A program made the translations under genes and the position numbers. A stretch of 6,374 nt of DNA from an uncultured Atopobium sp. (GTDB lineage Bacteria > Actinomycetota > Coriobacteriia > Coriobacteriales > Atopobiaceae), in contig CAMPCT010000129.1 in NCBI GenBank assembly GCA_946647055.1, positions 1-6,374 of the forward strand. Reading direction: 5' to 3'. The notes beneath the pieces are model-generated. The model saw only the letters and a list, made by a program, of their open reading frames with translations, was not told the DNA's origin and made no database searches. Below, one piece after another: positions 4,717 to 6,374 of this stretch. Position 1 is the first letter of the stretch. Every line of letters starts with the position of its first letter.

Positions 4717-5834
4717 ACGGGCAAATGATTCGCGCTGCGCAGTACAGCCAAGCCTACGTCATTGACCCCGACATGGAGCGTGCCCGCATGGTCGAGCAAA
4801 TGATGCGCGAGCACCTAAGCCGTGAGCAGATGCACCTCCTGCGTGACGCGCTAGAGTCTGTGTTTGCGCAGTCCGACAGGTCGCAGGCCGACAATGACAA
4901 GTATCGACCACGAATTGTTGAAAGTGAACGCAAGGAGATTATCGTAACCCGCACGACCGCCCCTTCGTGGACGGAGGCGGAGGACGAGTGGCTGCGGGAG
5001 TGCTACCCAGCCCACACCAACGCCGAGATGGCCGCGTTCAAGGCGCTGGACGGCTGGCCGAGGGACGAGCAGGCGATAGCCAGGAGGGCGCGCACGCTGG
5101 GGCTGCGCAAGGACCCCTCGCGTGGCTACGTGCGCAAGGTGCGCAAGCCGACGATCTGGTCGCCGGAGAAGGACGAGTGGTTCAGGTCGTTCGTGCCGGG
5201 CCACACGGAGGCGGAGATAAGCGCCGAGCACGAGCGCCTGTACGGCTTCCCGCTCAGGACCGGCCAGATAGCCAACCGCAAGGTCGTGCTGGGCGTCAAG
5301 AGCGGCACCCACGGCGGCAGGTTCGCCAAGGGACACGTCCCGGCCAACAAGGGCAAGAGGTGGGACGAATGGATGCCCGAGGCGTCACGCGAGGGCTGCC
5401 GCCGCACGCAGTTCCGCAAGGGCGAACTGAACGGCATCGCCAAGGAGCGCGACCGCGGCCTGCTGGGCATACGCATGGCCGACGGCTACCGCGAGATTCG
5501 CGTCGACCCGAGGGACGCCAAGCACACCATGGGCCGCTGGATGGCGCTGGCGAAGTTCAACTGGATGCAGGCCAACGGACGCGACTGGCCGGACGGCTGC
5601 AAGGTCATCCACATCGACCACGACCCGCTGAACGACGAGGCCGACAACATTGAGCCCGTCCCCGTCGACCTGTGGCCGATGGTCATGGGCGCGGTGCCGG
5701 GGCAGATGGAGTGGCACGACCGCGAGACGCTGCGGGCGGCCATCCTGTACGCCCGCGTCACACGAGCGAGGGTGGACGCCGAGCGGCGCGCGCGGATAGC
5801 TGCCGGACGCCCGCGAAAGGGCGATGTGGACTAA
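4713..5834 (+). CDS. chimeric HNH endonuclease with two Myb/SANT-like repeats
   Basis: This 373-residue protein starts at GTG 4713, overlapping the recombinase stop by four bases (GTGA), with GAGGTGG seven bases upstream; ATG 4725 is an alternative. Residues 1-78 are a helical, charged segment (MERARMVEQMMREHLSREQM...) I do not recognise. Two similar repeats follow: W86TEAEDEWLRECY...LGL (86-131) and W149SPEKDEWFRSFV...LGV (149-195), Myb/SANT or helix-turn-helix like. Next come GRFAKGHVPANKGKRW (202-217) and a second linker, then the HNH core VIHIDHDPLNDEADNI (298-313), giving H300, D302, N307 and N312. These are hallmarks of phage HNH homing-type nucleases. The usual 'HR..W' histidine before the core aligns to A280. 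DNA composition jumps from about 43% GC before 4950 to about 75% after, exactly where repeat 1 begins, arguing for a fusion. Confidence 0.85.
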   Translation: MNGQMIRAAQYSQAYVIDPDMERARMVEQMMREHLSREQMHLLRDALESVFAQSDRSQADNDKYRPRIVESERKEIIVTRTTAPSWTEAEDEWLRECYPAHTNAEMAAFKALDGWPRDEQAIARRARTLGLRKDPSRGYVRKVRKPTIWSPEKDEWFRSFVPGHTEAEISAEHERLYGFPLRTGQIANRKVVLGVKSGTHGGRFAKGHVPANKGKRWDEWMPEASREGCRRTQFRKGELNGIAKERDRGLLGIRMADGYREIRVDPRDAKHTMGRWMALAKFNWMQANGRDWPDGCKVIHIDHDPLNDEADNIEPVPVDLWPMVMGAVPGQMEWHDRETLRAAILYARVTRARVDAERRARIAAGRPRKGDVD

Positions 5835-5897
5835 TTGCCAATGCCGCGCGTTTGCGTGGCTTCGGTAGTCGGTATGGAAGCTCAGAGAGGGGTTCAA
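5835..5897 (+). other. 63-base intergenic gap with weak hairpin
   Basis: This is the only real gap between genes in the window. It has an imperfect 6-bp hairpin (5844-5849 with 5854-5859, one G-U pair, GTTT loop) but no U-tract, so I do not call a terminator. No convincing promoter pair is visible. The last bases (GAGAGGGG, 5885-5892) are the ribosome site of the next gene. The gap follows the HNH gene and may mark the end of an inserted segment. Confidence 0.5.
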
Positions 5898-6146
5898 ATG
5901 GTTATTGAGGTATGCGGCTGGCGGTTCGAGCCGAACCAGTCAAGCGGCAAGCGCTGTTGGCAGCTGTATCACGGCAAGTCGACCAAGCCCGAGAGGTTCT
6001 ACGACGATCTGGGCCGCGCGCTGCGGTTCGTGGTCGAGTACGCCATGCGCAACGACGAGCAGGGCGTCATGGAGCTGGACGCCGCGATTGACCGCTACGA
6101 GCGGATGGTCGAGCGCATCGAGGAAGTGGGGAGGACGATTCAATGA
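5898..6146 (+). CDS. small phage protein of unknown function
   Basis: This 82-residue protein starts at ATG 5898, where GAGAGGGG is five to six bases upstream. Earlier in-frame starts (5835 TTG, 5841 ATG, 5874 ATG) lack a comparable ribosome site and add an arginine/valine-rich segment unlike the rest. The N-terminal half has short beta-like strands (VIEVCGWRFEPN, KRCWQLYHGK). A helical part follows (FYDDLGRALRFVVEYAMRND..., then ELDAAIDRYERMVERIEEV). Phage proteins with a 'W..f.yy.sle.Al....e..mr..d...l.eL..ai......i.ei' pattern are common in early regions, and this resembles that type, though I cannot give a family name. The stop overlaps the next start by four bases (ATGA), indicating translational coupling. 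Confidence 0.72.
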   Translation: MVIEVCGWRFEPNQSSGKRCWQLYHGKSTKPERFYDDLGRALRFVVEYAMRNDEQGVMELDAAIDRYERMVERIEEVGRTIQ

Positions 6147-6374
6147 GCGACAACACGCCCATCACGGGCGAGCTGCGGGCCGCGTTCGACTCGACGGGCG
6201 GCGTCGTCGACTTGGGCGGCCACGTCGTCAGGGAGTACCTCGGCATCGAACGCGAGAGGCTGGACGCGCTCTGCGACGCCATCGACGCCATCCACGCGAA
6301 CCTGGAGCGCGAGAACGAGCGGCTCAGGCAGAAACGCGACATGCGCGATGCGATGGCCGAGGAGGCCTACAACA
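6143..6374 (+). CDS. small phage protein with predicted coiled coil (3' truncated)
   Basis: The frame opens at ATG 6143 inside the preceding stop (ATGA), preceded by GGGGAGGA, and remains open to the right edge (77 codons seen). It begins MSDNTPITGELRAAFDS, continues with a glycine/valine-rich turn (GGVVDLGGHVVREYLGI), then a long charged helix (RERLDALCDAIDAIHANLERENERLRQKRDMRDAMAEEAYN) likely to form a coiled coil. The 'LDALCDAIDAIHANLERE' stretch recalls small phage proteins with an 'LxAIADRIDxxHxxxL' helix, but I cannot name a family. The C-terminus lies outside the window, so length and function are open. Confidence 0.68.
   Translation, partial: MSDNTPITGELRAAFDSTGGVVDLGGHVVREYLGIERERLDALCDAIDAIHANLERENERLRQKRDMRDAMAEEAYN

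Noticed and set aside
5844..5859. Intrinsic terminator after the HNH gene
   Set aside because: The hairpin has only six pairs including a G-U and is not followed by a T-run.
5835..5880. Promoter with TTGCCA as -35
   Set aside because: No TATAAT-like hexamer occurs at 15-19 bases; the nearest TATGGA is about 31 bases away.
5835..5897. N-terminal extension of the gene at 5898 from TTG 5835 or ATG 5841
   Set aside because: No good ribosome site precedes these starts, and GAGAGGGG sits ideally before ATG 5898.
5885..5899. tRNA T-arm-like string (GGTTCAAAT)
   Set aside because: The base after the loop is G instead of C, no acceptor or anticodon stem can be built, and the string is the ribosome-site/start region of the gene at 5898.

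Overview
The window is a compact, one-directional gene block from a tailed-phage or prophage early region (recombination, replication, DNA modification). Every supported gene is on the + strand. Genes are separated by a few bases or overlap by 2-4 bases (TGATG, ATGA or GTGA junctions), and most are preceded by a strong purine-rich Shine-Dalgarno. DNA is GC-rich (hand-counted 60-base lines reach about 75%), with frequent AGG and ATA codons. My impression is a high-GC actinobacterial host, perhaps gut Coriobacteriia (Eggerthella/Collinsella relatives), but the sequence alone does not prove this. No structural, lysis or packaging gene is present.

Layout. (1) 1-829: the C-terminal end of what looks like a phage AAA/Sak4-type ATPase, then a DUF669-like protein whose last residues (DEDVPF) mimic the acidic tip of bacterial SSB; together these resemble a phage recombination/ssDNA-handling pair. 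(2) 840-1046: a small cysteine-rich phage protein. (3) 1058-2535: a replication pair, made of a DUF6291-like protein (replisome-organizer style) and a DnaB-type helicase ATPase. The 3' half of the DUF6291-like gene carries a 12-bp periodic array (1316-1399), a polypurine/polypyrimidine tract and strong hairpins. This arrangement recalls phage origins embedded in the initiator gene (lambda O, SPP1 gp38). (4) 2548-3218: three small phage proteins, one a CxxC/CxxC zinc-ribbon type. (5) 3221-3907: an N6-methyltransferase-like protein with a SAM-binding motif but no NPPY catalytic motif. (6) 3904-4716: a tyrosine recombinase with a complete catalytic set. (7) 4713-5834: an HNH endonuclease with two Myb/SANT-like repeats fused to an unrelated N-terminal segment. 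(8) 5898-6374: two small phage proteins, the last cut by the window edge.

Composition is uneven. From within the recombinase gene to about 4950, GC drops to roughly 43-60% in counted stretches. It then jumps back to about 75% in the middle of the HNH reading frame. This suggests a recombinase segment of separate origin and a chimeric HNH gene.

The most interesting candidates are the origin-like iteron array inside the DUF6291-like gene, the chimeric HNH protein, the catalytically odd methyltransferase, and a perfect 10-bp inverted repeat with a 7-bp spacer inside the recombinase gene, which has the geometry of a tyrosine-recombinase core site.
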